21,421 bases of DNA from Tritrichomonas musculus (taxonomy: Eukaryota > Parabasalia > Tritrichomonadida > Tritrichomonadidae). Location of the stretch: positions 1 through 21,421 of the forward strand of contig JAPFFF010000498.1 in the NCBI GenBank assembly GCA_039105265.1, read 5' to 3'. A program made the translations under genes and the position numbers. This document shows positions 6,987 to 15,420 of this stretch, piece by piece; within the stretch, counting starts at the first letter, position 1; the number at the start of each line of letters is the position of its first letter. The notes beneath the pieces are model-generated. The model had not been told where the DNA came from. It saw only the letters and a program-made list of their open reading frames with translations, and made no database searches.

Positions 6987-7889
6987 AAGGTTATTAGTTC
7001 GAACATTGATTAAAACGAATTGATGTGCTTTCATTGTTCTGTATCGATTCCATAGCTCTTCGAAATCTATTGGAAATGGAACTTGTTGATATATGTAGCC
7101 GAGTTTCTGTCGTGAATAACCACTAAAGATGAAGAATGATGTTGCATTATTTTTCCATTCTGTTGTTAAAGCTTTGAAGAACTGGATGTTAACGAATATG
7201 ATTAGATTCTTATGTCGAAGCTGACTGATGGTATTGATAAAATAGGATGATTTAATTAGTTTCGATTTCAAGAAGTCTTCACAAAGAATGATAGTATTTA
7301 GTGGTTTATTTGGTTGACCTAGTTTATTGATATGAAGAAACTCAAACATATCGTTTAACTTCTTTTCATCGATTACTATTTTTGGTGTTGATGAATATTT
7401 GTTATACAATTCTTTATATAAATCAAGTTGTTTAAGATATTCTTCAGCATTGCTGTCAGCAACAGTTTTTATTGGTAGCTGTATCAATTCGCGTTGGCTT
7501 TCGAATGTTGCATCATTGATTGTTCCGTTTCGTGATACATAAACAATTAAATGAAAGCCAGCGTTCTTCATTCGAGACATTTGAATAACATCTCGTAGCA
7601 TTATATGACTCTTTCCTTTACCTTGCTGACCAACGAGTATGTTCAATGAATTGTAATATGAATAAATACCGTTTGCGATTGGTCTGATTGATTCATTCTT
7701 TATTTTTGATTCATTGCGTTGATATGCTTTATTCATCTCGTCATCAATATTAAATGTTGTTTCATTAACTGTTGGCTTGAATGATTCATATTCAAATGCA
7801 AAACTCATTTGGTCATCATCATAATCAGAACCACTAGAGAATAAAATCTCATTATAATTAAACTGAGTGGGTTTCATGAAACGTTTCAT
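6975..7889 (-). CDS. Genome-packaging ATPase (A32/FtsK-HerA type), element A copy
   Basis: P-loop ATPase of about 304 aa that would drive element DNA into the capsid. Walker A is GQQGKGKS (residues 87-94), and Walker B is IILCED (about 200-205). The downstream FVNIQFFKAL and FFIFSGYSRQKL segments fit the sensor region of A32-like ATPases. An acidic N-terminal stretch of about 50 residues precedes the core. The start could be 7889 or, better matching element B (MIPTRFNYKEI), the ATG at 7877 (MKPTQFNYNEI). It follows the tiny membrane-protein gene on the same strand by about 24 bp. By eye about two thirds of residues agree with the copy at 15410-16297. No break is seen. Confidence 0.92.
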   Translation of the reverse strand: MKRFMKPTQFNYNEILFSSGSDYDDDQMSFAFEYESFKPTVNETTFNIDDEMNKAYQRNESKIKNESIRPIANGIYSYYNSLNILVGQQGKGKSHIMLRDVIQMSRMKNAGFHLIVYVSRNGTINDATFESQRELIQLPIKTVADSNAEEYLKQLDLYKELYNKYSSTPKIVIDEKKLNDMFEFLHINKLGQPNKPLNTIILCEDFLKSKLIKSSYFINTISQLRHKNLIIFVNIQFFKALTTEWKNNATSFFIFSGYSRQKLGYIYQQVPFPIDFEELWNRYRTMKAHQFVLINVRTNNLSFI

Positions 7890-7913
7890 TTCTTTAGTTT
7901 TCGTTAAAGCTCT

Positions 7914-8045
7914 TCATGAATACATTTTTGTTCTTATCTCTTCACTGAGTTCTGGTTCTTTGTCAGGCATCATTAAAGATACTTCAACAATCTTCACTAA
8001 AAATAAACCTGTTAATAATGAAACAACTAATATTTCATATATCAT
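7914..8045 (-). CDS. Tiny membrane protein (43 aa), element A copy
   Basis: A 43-aa frame starting at 8045 (MIYEILVVSLLTG) and ending with TGA at 7914-7916. Residues 4-26 form one hydrophobic, probably membrane-spanning helix. The tail reads DKEPELSEEIRTKMYS. The matching gap of element B encodes a 39-aa protein of the same design ending DKTPELTEEMRAKLYS, so 11 of the last 16 residues are identical and the rest are conservative changes. The gene sits 10 bp after the start-side end of the 191-aa gene region and about 24 bp before the ATPase, all on the minus strand. A virion or host-membrane role is inferred. It is too short for usual gene-calling limits, and a longer plus-strand frame over it (7867-8052) is a shadow. 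Confidence 0.8.
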   Translation of the reverse strand: MIYEILVVSLLTGLFLVKIVEVSLMMPDKEPELSEEIRTKMYS

Positions 8046-8055
8046 TTATTAGTTT

Positions 8056-8631
8056 TTAAATACATGTTTTTAATGAAATGTTGTGTCTAATGAGTTCGGT
8101 ATAAATGCTATTATATTTGTATTTCAAGTCATTTGATTCATTATTTTTGTACACCAATATCCTATCAATTAAAAGATATTTGGAACGAGAAACGCAACCA
8201 TTACACGCACAATCATCATTGACAATCAATTCAACTTTATCTGCTTGTGTTAGTAATTTGATGAGTTCCATTAATGTATTTGAATGACAAATCAATAAAT
8301 CATTGACTTTTATTGGGTTTGTTTCATAGATTGATAACAATATCTCAAGGAATTTGTTTTTGGTTTCAAGTTCTGTTATATCAGCTCCAATATCACTGAT
8401 ACCTCTTTCTAGGGAAACGTTGTTTGTTGGATGCTGTGATTGATATACTCCACTCATCTGAGGTATAGTAAAATTTGTGGCTTGAGATGATTGTGGTAAT
8501 GGTTGAACTGATGGATATTCAACTGGTTGTGGTTGCTTTGGTTTGATGTTTATATTAATACTGGTTGATTGTTCCTGCTTAACTGATGCATCGTTCTCAC
8601 TGGAAAGAATACGAGCTTTTGATAATGCCAT
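8056..8631 (-). CDS. Conserved block protein (191 aa), element A copy
   Basis: Unknown function, conserved in element B (16484-17029). The N-terminal motif ARILSSENDASVKQEQ and the NINIKPK stretch are nearly the same in both. A Pro/Gln/Ser-rich linker of variable length follows (about residues 33-75). The folded C-terminal half (about 90-191) has NKFLEILLSIYE, CHSNTLMELIKLLTQADKVEL, a C-x-C-x-x-C cluster (CACNGC) and a final KTCI. A short charged head, disordered linker and compact domain would suit a scaffold or minor capsid protein, which is inference. The start at 8631 is the only ATG before ARIL, and a complement of the T-rich box lies upstream at 8642-8653. Confidence 0.8.
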   Translation of the reverse strand: MALSKARILSSENDASVKQEQSTSININIKPKQPQPVEYPSVQPLPQSSQATNFTIPQMSGVYQSQHPTNNVSLERGISDIGADITELETKNKFLEILLSIYETNPIKVNDLLICHSNTLMELIKLLTQADKVELIVNDDCACNGCVSRSKYLLIDRILVYKNNESNDLKYKYNSIYTELIRHNISLKTCI

Positions 8632-8685
8632 GAATGTTTGAATAAAAATAAAACAACATTAATGATGAGTCATTCAATGATTCAT

Positions 8686-8931
8686 TTACAAAGTCATTTG
8701 TTCAGCTGATTTGATACGTTCATCAATAGCTCTTAATTGTATTTTAATCGATTCAATATCATTAAATAGTTGTTTATATATCGACAATATGTGAATCATT
8801 TTATCAAACTTCTCGCTTAATGCATCATCTTCAGAATTCATACATTCATTGAATATCTTGTCTTTAACTATTCGAAACTGAGCGTGTAAAGATGATGTAT
8901 CACAACTCAAACCTTTAATTGCACTATTCAT
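8686..8931 (-). CDS. Small coiled-coil protein (81 aa), element A copy
   Basis: Predicted to be mostly helical with a heptad-like pattern in its second half (IHILSIYKQLFNDIESIKIQ), ending AIDERIKSAEQMTL. It occupies the same place and strand as the 77-aa coiled-coil gene of element B (17055-17285). Sequence similarity between the two is weak, so they are positional equivalents at least and homologues perhaps. Function is unknown. A T-rich box (complement of 8939-8948) lies just upstream of the start. Confidence 0.65.
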   Translation of the reverse strand: MNSAIKGLSCDTSSLHAQFRIVKDKIFNECMNSEDDALSEKFDKMIHILSIYKQLFNDIESIKIQLRAIDERIKSAEQMTL

Positions 8932-8969
8932 TTTAAACCAAAAATAAACAAATTAATTAAATGATATTT

Positions 8970-9320
8970 TTATTCTTTGTTGTTCTTAAATGCCAACAAT
9001 CTATTAATCATATAAGATGATACATTTAACTTCAATTTGTCTTTCAATAAGTTTTGTGTATATGAACACCTTTTATGTCCTGGCAACTTATTTATATCAT
9101 TCATTACTTTATCATCCAAAAATTCTAAAACTTTTTCACGTTCATCCTTGTTCAAGAACTTTGATGAATTGAATATTGAACGCGTTCTTTTATGGTTTGC
9201 TTCTGTATTTGCTTCTTCATTTGTTTCTTCTTCTTCACTTACTTCTTGTTTTGATTCTAATATCAAAAGTAATTTATGTATTTCTTCAATGTGTTTTATT
9301 ATTTCTCTTAACTCAGACAT
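8970..9320 (-). CDS. SKFL-domain protein, copy 3
   Basis: A 116-aa protein with an N-terminal helix (residues 1-25, LREIIKHIEEIHKLLLILE), an acidic Glu/Thr linker (26-42) and the basic SKFL domain (about 43-112: RSIFNSSKFL, KVLEFL, NLLKDKLKLNVSSYMINRLL). It has the same build as the protein at 990-1439. It is transcribed divergently from the polymerase gene with a 92-bp spacer (9321-9412) holding T-rich boxes for both directions. Because it shares a control region with the polymerase, a replication-linked or regulatory role is a reasonable guess, but nothing in the sequence proves it. Confidence 0.75.
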   Translation of the reverse strand: MSELREIIKHIEEIHKLLLILESKQEVSEEEETNEEANTEANHKRTRSIFNSSKFLNKDEREKVLEFLDDKVMNDINKLPGHKRCSYTQNLLKDKLKLNVSSYMINRLLAFKNNKE

Positions 9321-9412
9321 TTCAATGAAATAAAAAACTCGTAATATTTTTTATTTTTTGATTTAACATTTTTTCAAAATTCAAATAATTTGATTTTTTA
9401 ATTATATCATAA
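9321..9412. promoter_or_regulatory. Divergent control region, SKFL gene / polymerase
   Basis: 92 bp between two divergent starts. On the minus strand TTTTTTATTTCATTGAA precedes the ATG at 9320. On the plus strand ATTTTTTATTTTTTG (9346-9360) and a second T-run precede the ATG at 9413, with TCATAA just before it. TCATT and TCATA fit the trichomonad initiator consensus TCA-Y-W, which is suggestive only. Confidence 0.35.
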
Positions 9413-12081
9413 ATGAGTTCTCGTTATTACTATCAAAAAGATACCAAATCATTTGTTATTGAACAAATCAGGTATATCAATAATGAACTTCAATTAAAAC
9501 CTCGCTTATCAACATCTAAACCTTCTGACTATGATGTTAAACATTTCAAGTCAATCTTAGAAAACTATCTAACTTCATTCGGTTTTAGAGAACATGAAGG
9601 TGATAGAATCAATGACATATCAATATTAGATTTCGTTAATAGAATGAAAAGAGAAGCAGAAGAACAAGAAGAAGAGGAGGAAGAGGAACAATTTGAAGAA
9701 GAAGAACAAGATGATGAACAAAAACTAAAACAAAAACAAATCGAGGACAATATTAAAATAGCTCATGATGCACTCAACAAAGCCCTTCAATTAATTAAAT
9801 CTGAAAATATATTATTGAGTCCATTACCACCAAAGACAAACAAACAGCCTCAACGATATGAAGACATTCGATTTAACAATGAAAATGCTGAATTAATTGA
9901 ATATCTCAAAAAGTTTGGCTATAAAGGTGTTCATTCAAAACATGACTCATATTTCATAATCAATGAACCTGAGAACTTTGATGAAGCAGTTGAAGCATGC
10001 AGTCATTTCATTGACCAATTCCCAAATGATAATGAAAAGGTTGAACGATTAGATGAAGACAGTAAAGAACCGATAAAAATATATTACAAGAACGGAGTTT
10101 CATCAATTGAAGACATCAATGAATATTTGACTGAAACAGTATTTAAACAAGAAGTGAAACCGTTCAAAATATATTTTCAATTGACTGGTATATTTGAGAT
10201 ACCACCAAAGAATGAAAGTGAAAGATATACATATGAAGCAAGTGATATCAAATGGAAGAACTATAAAGCATCAGTACCAATAATTGTCAGAGAGAATAAA
10301 GATATTGACAAAGTTAAACTGTATGTTGAATCAAAAATACATGAATATGAAACCACTACTTCAAACATCAAATTATGTATCGTTTGGTCTGTTTCGTTTA
10401 CAATCTCACGAGTTGTTAAGATAACAGGAAAGATTGATGAAGTTTCAGAATTGTTTGGCAAAAATAAATATATCATTATTGATAACGTTGATGATTGTTT
10501 GTGTTGGTATCGTTTCCTTGCTTGTTGTTTGAATAAGCAACTTATTGAAACACGAACATTTAAAATCTCTGACAGAACAGCAGCAGCAAAGAAAATATTA
10601 TGTGATGAACACGGTTTGAGTTATACAAAGAAGCCTTCAAAAGCAGCAAAACAATTAATCAACACCTTCAAAGGAATCACAATTGAAGAAATGAAAGAAT
10701 CAGCGAAGAATCATAACATCAATGTCAACATTTATGAATATGACAAAGAGAAACATATTTATGATATTCAAGAACAATGGCATAACACAGACGAATCAAA
10801 CAAAACGTTTTCAGCTCTGTTATATTCAAAGGATAAGATAATTCACATAATGTACATCATCAACGCTGAAGCATTAACAAATATTCATATATGTCCTCAT
10901 TGTGGTTCATATATTCATAAAGGACATGAACATATGGATAGATTCAATAACCATGTCAAGAAATGTGAGAAGCTAGGAGGTAAATTCAAAAAGGATTTCA
11001 TTCCTTCACGAGAAGCTTTGCCATATTGTCCACACATTTTAAACAATCCTGTTTATTTGTATTGTCTTTCATATGAACTTGAATGGAAGCCAACAAAGCA
11101 TTATATCACTTATGATTTTGAAACAATGGAACAAAAGATTGAAAAGAAAGTCAGTGATAAATCTGTTATCAATTCTCGATTGATTCCTTTGAGTGTTTCA
11201 TCATGTGTGAAGCTTGATAAATGTTTGATAACAAAGAACTTTGATATACGAACAAATGAATTCATTGCCAAATGGATTGAATGGTTATTTGTTGTTGGAT
11301 GTGATGTGTATGTTGATAAGTTGAATCATTTAAAATCATTCATTAAAGATAAATCGGAAGAAGAACTCAATAAAATAGATACATCATTGAAAACAATAAC
11401 AGTATTCGGTTTTAATTCATCACGATTTGATTCAAACTTATTCAAAGAGCAATTGATTAAAAATCATTGGTCTATCGATAGCGGAATGATTGGAACAGCT
11501 ACATCATTGAAACAATTTATATTGAAATCATCAAAGTATCCTATTCGATTACGATTCATTGATGCACAAGCATTTGTTGCTGGTGGTACGCTCAAACAAT
11601 TTGGAATCGATTTTGGCGGTATATCTAACAGTTCGAAAGGTGTATTTCCTTATGAAGCAATCAACAGTGATAATTATAATGAAGTGTTGTCAAAGAATGA
11701 ACCATTCAAATATGAAGATTTTTACAGTTATCTCAATCAAAAGAACCCATTAACAAAAGCTGATTATGAAGAGTATTTGATTGATTCAAAGAGGTTTGCA
11801 ACACGTTGGGATTACCTGTTATCATACAATGACAATGATGTTGAAATGATGATTAATCCTATTGACAACCTTATTCAAATGAATGCTGAATATAAAGTTG
11901 ATTTGATTAGCAATCTTTCGTTATCAAAGAACGCATCATGTATCAAATATGCTCTTGCTTACAAAGATTTCAACCCGAAGAATGACTATGAAACCATAAA
12001 CAAGATGAATACATTCAAACCATCAATGAAATGGTGGTTAAATAAATGTGATAACTATCGAAAGCAAGACATGAAACATAA

Positions 12082-12110
12082 TTTTTGCTCGCAAAAAGGC
12101 GATTCATCGC
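12082..12110. repeat. Double-hairpin island 3
   Basis: TTTTTGC-TC-GCAAAAA (12082-12097), one spacer base, then GCGAT-TC-ATCGC (12099-12110). Both stems are perfect (7 and 5 bp) and both loops are TC. It lies in the polymerase gene just before the HNH finger, in a segment between conserved motifs. Confidence 0.55.
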
Positions 12111-12208
12111 TTCAATCAAATCAAAATCAACGTGATATATCAAAATGTGTTAGTGAAAAAGATTTTGATGCATTCATGAAATTGTATGAATCAAATGAAA
12201 CAGGTAAA

Positions 12209-12330
12209 TGTCATTTATGTGGTGAACACTTTACTTACAACAACAAACCGACACTTGACAGAATAGATAACAACAAAGGACATCAGATTGATAACTGTTT
12301 ACTTGCTTGTGCTGAATGTAATCGTTTGAG
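12209..12330 (+). other. HNH-type zinc-finger domain inside pPolB
   Basis: CHLCGEHF, then TLDRIDNNKGH, then NCLLACAECNRLR: two C-x2-C pairs flanking a D-R-I-D-N...G-H core, as in HNH nucleases. It lies between the exonuclease part and polymerase motif A. It reads as an embedded domain; no intein splice motifs are seen. Confidence 0.75.
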
Positions 12331-14020
12331 ACAAAGAGATGATGACAAGATAACAAGAACCAAAATACAATTGAAGAAATTCTGCAAGCTCCATCACCTT
12401 CCCACACTCATAACTGATGAAAAAGAATACTACAATTTGAGAGAGAATATAACGGGGGGGGTTATCAAATGTTCTTCATCGAGTGAACATCAGAGGTCAA
12501 ACATTAATCAATAAACTCAAATATGATGCTATCAATGACAGAATCATCAGCTATGACACTTCAAACATAGTTTCACACGTTGCTGGTATTGATTTCAATT
12601 CATTGTATCCTTCATCATTCAGTTCAGTAAAACATTCATTTAATCCTTATCACGGAGGAATCATGTACATGCCTGGTTCATTTATAAAACGATTTGATGT
12701 TTATGATGAAGATGGAAACAAGAATGAAAAGGTTCTTAATACTGCAATGAATATCATTCAATCAAAGAAGCGATTTGATGCAAACCCTGAGTTTATATTC
12801 AAAGCTGAAGTCAAATTGAGATGTCCAAAGAATAAAATCAACGATTTGATTAATTTCCCTCCTGTGTTTAGAAATATCAATATAATGAATGATGAACAAA
12901 CGATTGGAAGCTATATGTACAAATACATGAAAGACAATAAACTGAATTCAGCCGATAAAGAAACAAGAAAGCTGACAATGTTGCTTGATACATGCGGAAC
13001 ATTTATGACGTTCTCGAATTACCTTTTATGGTTTTTAATCGACCACGGACTTATTGTTGATGACATTAAGAGCTTAAGTTTATATGAAGCTCATGACGGA
13101 TTCAATCAATTTGTTTGTGAGTTTATGAAGAAGCGTCAAGATATATTGTCGGGAAAGGCACACGGAAATGAAAAGTTTTACAAGATTAGCATGAACGGAT
13201 CTTACGGATATGACGGAATGAATTCAGAGAACTTCAACAAAGTCAGAATTGTTGATAAAAATAATGCCTTTCAATTGATTGCATCCGATACTTATCGCAA
13301 TGGATGTAAATTGTCAAATGATTGTTATTTGATACAATCACAACCTCATTCATTCAAATGTAATACATGTCTTCAAGAATCATTTTGGACATTAGACAAT
13401 GCGAAATACTGGTATTTGACTTTCCTTTATGACTTTCTTTACAAATGCATTGACATGAATAAGATTCATTTCAACTCAGTCGATACGGACAGCCTTTACA
13501 TGTCTATAGCTGGTGATATGAATAAACCGATTGACCAGTTGTTTGATTACGTCATCAAAGACAAATCATTTTATGATAAACACATTTATAGCTTTATGCC
13601 AAATCCTGCAATCAATGATGTATATGATGAGAAAAAGATTCTCGGATGCTGTGTAGAAAAGTTTGGAGCAAATCAAGTTGCTTTGTGTGCTAAATGTTAT
13701 ACGATTTGGTCAGATGACAAAACAATTTAATTAAAGCTCAAAGGTGTTTCATTGAAGAAGAACAACATCAAATCAAGTGATTACAAAAATGTCATTGATA
13801 AGCAATCAATAATGAAAGGCAAAAATATAAACCTTCAATTAAATTCACAACTGATGAGTAAAATAACTGTTATCAAAAATGCTTTAACAGCAGCACATTC
13901 AAAAATGTTGGTATTATCAAATCATTGTTGTTGTCCTTATGTCAATGGTTTCACTGCAAAGGATTATTTCATTGAGAATCATTAAACAATTAATTTAATG
14001 ATTTTATTTTAAAAAATCAA

Positions 14021-14033
14021 TTTTTTTATTTTT
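14021..14033 (+). promoter_or_regulatory. T-rich TTATTTTT box before the HNH gene
   Basis: TTTTTTTATTTTT ends seven bases before the ATG at 14041, with the same core and position as at other genes of the window. Confidence 0.35.
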
Positions 14034-14040
14034 GTTATAA

Positions 14041-14493
14041 ATGAGTCAACCAACTGAACAAACACAAATTGAAAATGCTGAAGCTGAATTTGAACCTTTG
14101 AAAGGTTTTGAAAGTGATTATGAAATTCAAACAACTTTCCCTTATAACATCAAGAATAAGAAAACAGGAAAAATAATAGCTGAAGGTGAATACAGACAAA
14201 ATGTTTATCCGTGTGTAAACCTAAATAACAAAATATATTATAAACATATTCTTGTAGCAAAGCAATTTATTGAAAACCCTAATAATCTACCACAAGTCGA
14301 CCATAAGAATAGAATCAAAACTGATTATCATCTTGATAATTTACGATTTGTATCAAGTTCAGAGAATAATAAAAATAAATCAAATTATAAAGGTATTCAA
14401 TATGAATTCATTGATGACATACCTGATGATGCAATTGTTATTGATTTCTATGAAACAAAGACAGAAAGGAAAGAATTTGAAGAAAACACGTAA
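14041..14493 (+). CDS. NUMOD4/HNH homing-type endonuclease
   Basis: 150 aa. Residues about 18-50 (GFESDYEIQTTFPYNIKN ... GKIIAEG) fit a NUMOD4-like DNA-recognition motif. Residues 66-110 carry the HNH core: YYKHILVAKQFIENPNN with His69, QVDHKNRIKTD with Asp87-His88, and NLRFVSSSENN with Asn100. Such enzymes cut double-stranded DNA at chosen sites and often ride on mobile elements; related HNH proteins are, to my knowledge, abundant in trichomonads. The C-terminal tail (DIPDDAIVIDFYETK) lies outside the nuclease fold. It follows pPolB by about 55 bp on the same strand and is the last gene before the junction. The catalytic residues look intact. Confidence 0.8.
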   Translation: MSQPTEQTQIENAEAEFEPLKGFESDYEIQTTFPYNIKNKKTGKIIAEGEYRQNVYPCVNLNNKIYYKHILVAKQFIENPNNLPQVDHKNRIKTDYHLDNLRFVSSSENNKNKSNYKGIQYEFIDDIPDDAIVIDFYETKTERKEFEENT

Positions 14494-14501
14494 GTAGTAA
14501 T
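14490..14501 (+). repeat. 12-bp junction repeat, copy 2
   Basis: GTAAGTAGTAAT again, overlapping the stop codon of the HNH gene at the point where AT-rich coding sequence gives way to non-coding DNA. The other copy is at 6001-6012. Confidence 0.5.
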
Positions 14502-14970
14502 GATGTGTGCGACGTGCATCCCTATTAACTACTGGAACATTTTACACCACCCTACCTTACCGCGCACCTAGCTCAGGTATGAAAAAATCAAATGTGATAC
14601 TCATTATAGTTTTTGACGTCGTTTCCATTACCGAACATACATAATTTAAATAACTTTCTGAAATTCCCAGCAAACTCCCCCAAAACCCTACCACATCTAC
14701 AAATACAAATTTCTGAATTTTGGGCTATCTACCTTACATAGAAGATTACAACACTCGCAATAGGCAATCTACAATTTCACATTTTAAATTTTACATGATG
14801 AAACACGAAAAACTGACCTTCCTAAGATAGGTACACAAACATGAAAACCCTAGAACGATTTTTGCAAAAAATAATATTCACAAATGATATCACCATCTCT
14901 CATCACAAACGAGAATCACAAATTTATATTTCTTTTTTATTTTTCATTTTTTATTTCCATTTCACAAAAC
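14502..14970. other. Non-coding junction between elements A and B
   Basis: About 470 bp with no convincing gene and somewhat more G+C than its neighbours. AACTTTC (14652-14658) and CAAACTCCC (14671-14679) recur in the same order in the gap at 6127-6176. A TTTTTGCAAAAA palindrome (14859-14870) is shared with the left flank (384-395). It may hold a terminal repeat of one or both elements, but none could be paired by eye. A T-rich box (14932-14945) leads into the next gene. Confidence 0.45.
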
Positions 14971-15420
14971 ATGCGAGCACCAAAAGTATATGAGTATGTA
15001 AACAACCTTATTTCTATGTTACCAGAGCCAGAAAAGTTTCGTAATTGTGATTTCTCTATACTCTGTGAAAAGTTCCCCTTGATGATGAACATGAATAATT
15101 TTCGTGCAAAAGTTTTATACATAAGTCTGAAGAACACAAATAATGAAACTCTGAAGTTCTATCCTGATAAGATCACAGAACTGGGATTAGAAAACATAAC
15201 AATAACAACAAATTTGCGAAGGAGACTAACAATGAAAGCACAAGAATTTTTCATAAATGGTAATACAGAACCACAAGAATATAAAGGAAATGACTTTTAT
15301 CATTATAGTTTAGAGAGAACAAGTATGTTTACGAAATCCAAAATCAAAGAACTTAGACAAAAATATAACTTAGCTGAACCTGAAATATTTGTAGGTCACC
15401 ACCAGGAACTTATACTATAA
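14971..15420 (+). CDS. Conserved block protein (149 aa), element B copy
   Basis: Homologue of the 152-aa protein at 6528-6986 over its full length: RAPKVYEYVNNLISML, FRNCDFSILCEKFP, KVLYISLKN, ELGLENITITTNLRRRL and LRQKYNL with a final FVGHHQ. The start at 14971 matches the homologue; an in-frame ATG at 14884 would add 29 residues coded by the T-rich leader and is rejected. TTTCACAAAAC directly before the ATG resembles a trichomonad initiator. The 3' end overlaps the convergent ATPase gene by 11 bp, as in element A. Function is unknown. The paired conservation of sequence, orientation and overlap shows that this is a true element gene. Confidence 0.82.
   Translation: MRAPKVYEYVNNLISMLPEPEKFRNCDFSILCEKFPLMMNMNNFRAKVLYISLKNTNNETLKFYPDKITELGLENITITTNLRRRLTMKAQEFFINGNTEPQEYKGNDFYHYSLERTSMFTKSKIKELRQKYNLAEPEIFVGHHQELIL

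Larger units (their letters stand above)
9413..13985 (+). pseudogene. Protein-primed DNA polymerase B (pPolB), in a broken element
   Basis: Replicative polymerase of the Polinton/viral-organellar B family. In order: an acidic low-complexity N-terminal stretch; an OTU-like segment (about 10480-10870, DDCLCWYRFLACCLN to IIHIMYI); a zinc-finger-like motif C-x2-C...H-x4-C (about 10892-10970); the 3'-5' exonuclease with Exo I DFETM (Asp codon 11114), Exo II FNSSRFDS (Asp codon 11429) and Exo III YNDNDV (Asp codon 11837); an HNH zinc finger (12209-12330); then the polymerase core with motif A GIDFNSLYPSSF (about 12588), motif B KISMNGSYGYD (about 13182) and motif C DTDSLY (about 13482). The thumb region ends near 13985. 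All key catalytic motifs are recognisable, but the coding region is not continuous, consistent with a recently broken copy. It is divergent from the SKFL gene and followed by the HNH gene. Confidence 0.92.
954..14501. mobile_element. Element A: Maverick/Polinton, broken, ends not fixed
   Basis: This segment holds protein-primed DNA polymerase B, an A32/FtsK-like packaging ATPase, a fibre module and several small genes on both strands with tiny gaps, which is the Polinton/Maverick style. The element looks broken, with about three breaks in all, yet most genes are open, so it is probably young. No major capsid protein, integrase or protease is seen, so either part of it is missing or its boundaries lie elsewhere. 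No terminal inverted repeats or 6-bp target duplication were found by eye; the limits are set by gene content and by the change of base composition at each side. Confidence 0.7.

Noticed and set aside
7867-8052. Plus-strand 61-aa protein
   Set aside because: It mirrors the conserved minus-strand tiny membrane protein, and element B does not keep a plus-strand frame there.
13999-14019. TGATTTT...AAAATCA hairpin as a terminator
   Set aside because: Pure A/T stem in A/T-rich DNA next to T-rich boxes; expected by chance and no known protist terminator of this type.
14502-14970. Small peptide gene from the ATG at 14500
   Set aside because: Only about 23 codons, no conservation seen, unlike the tiny membrane protein pair.
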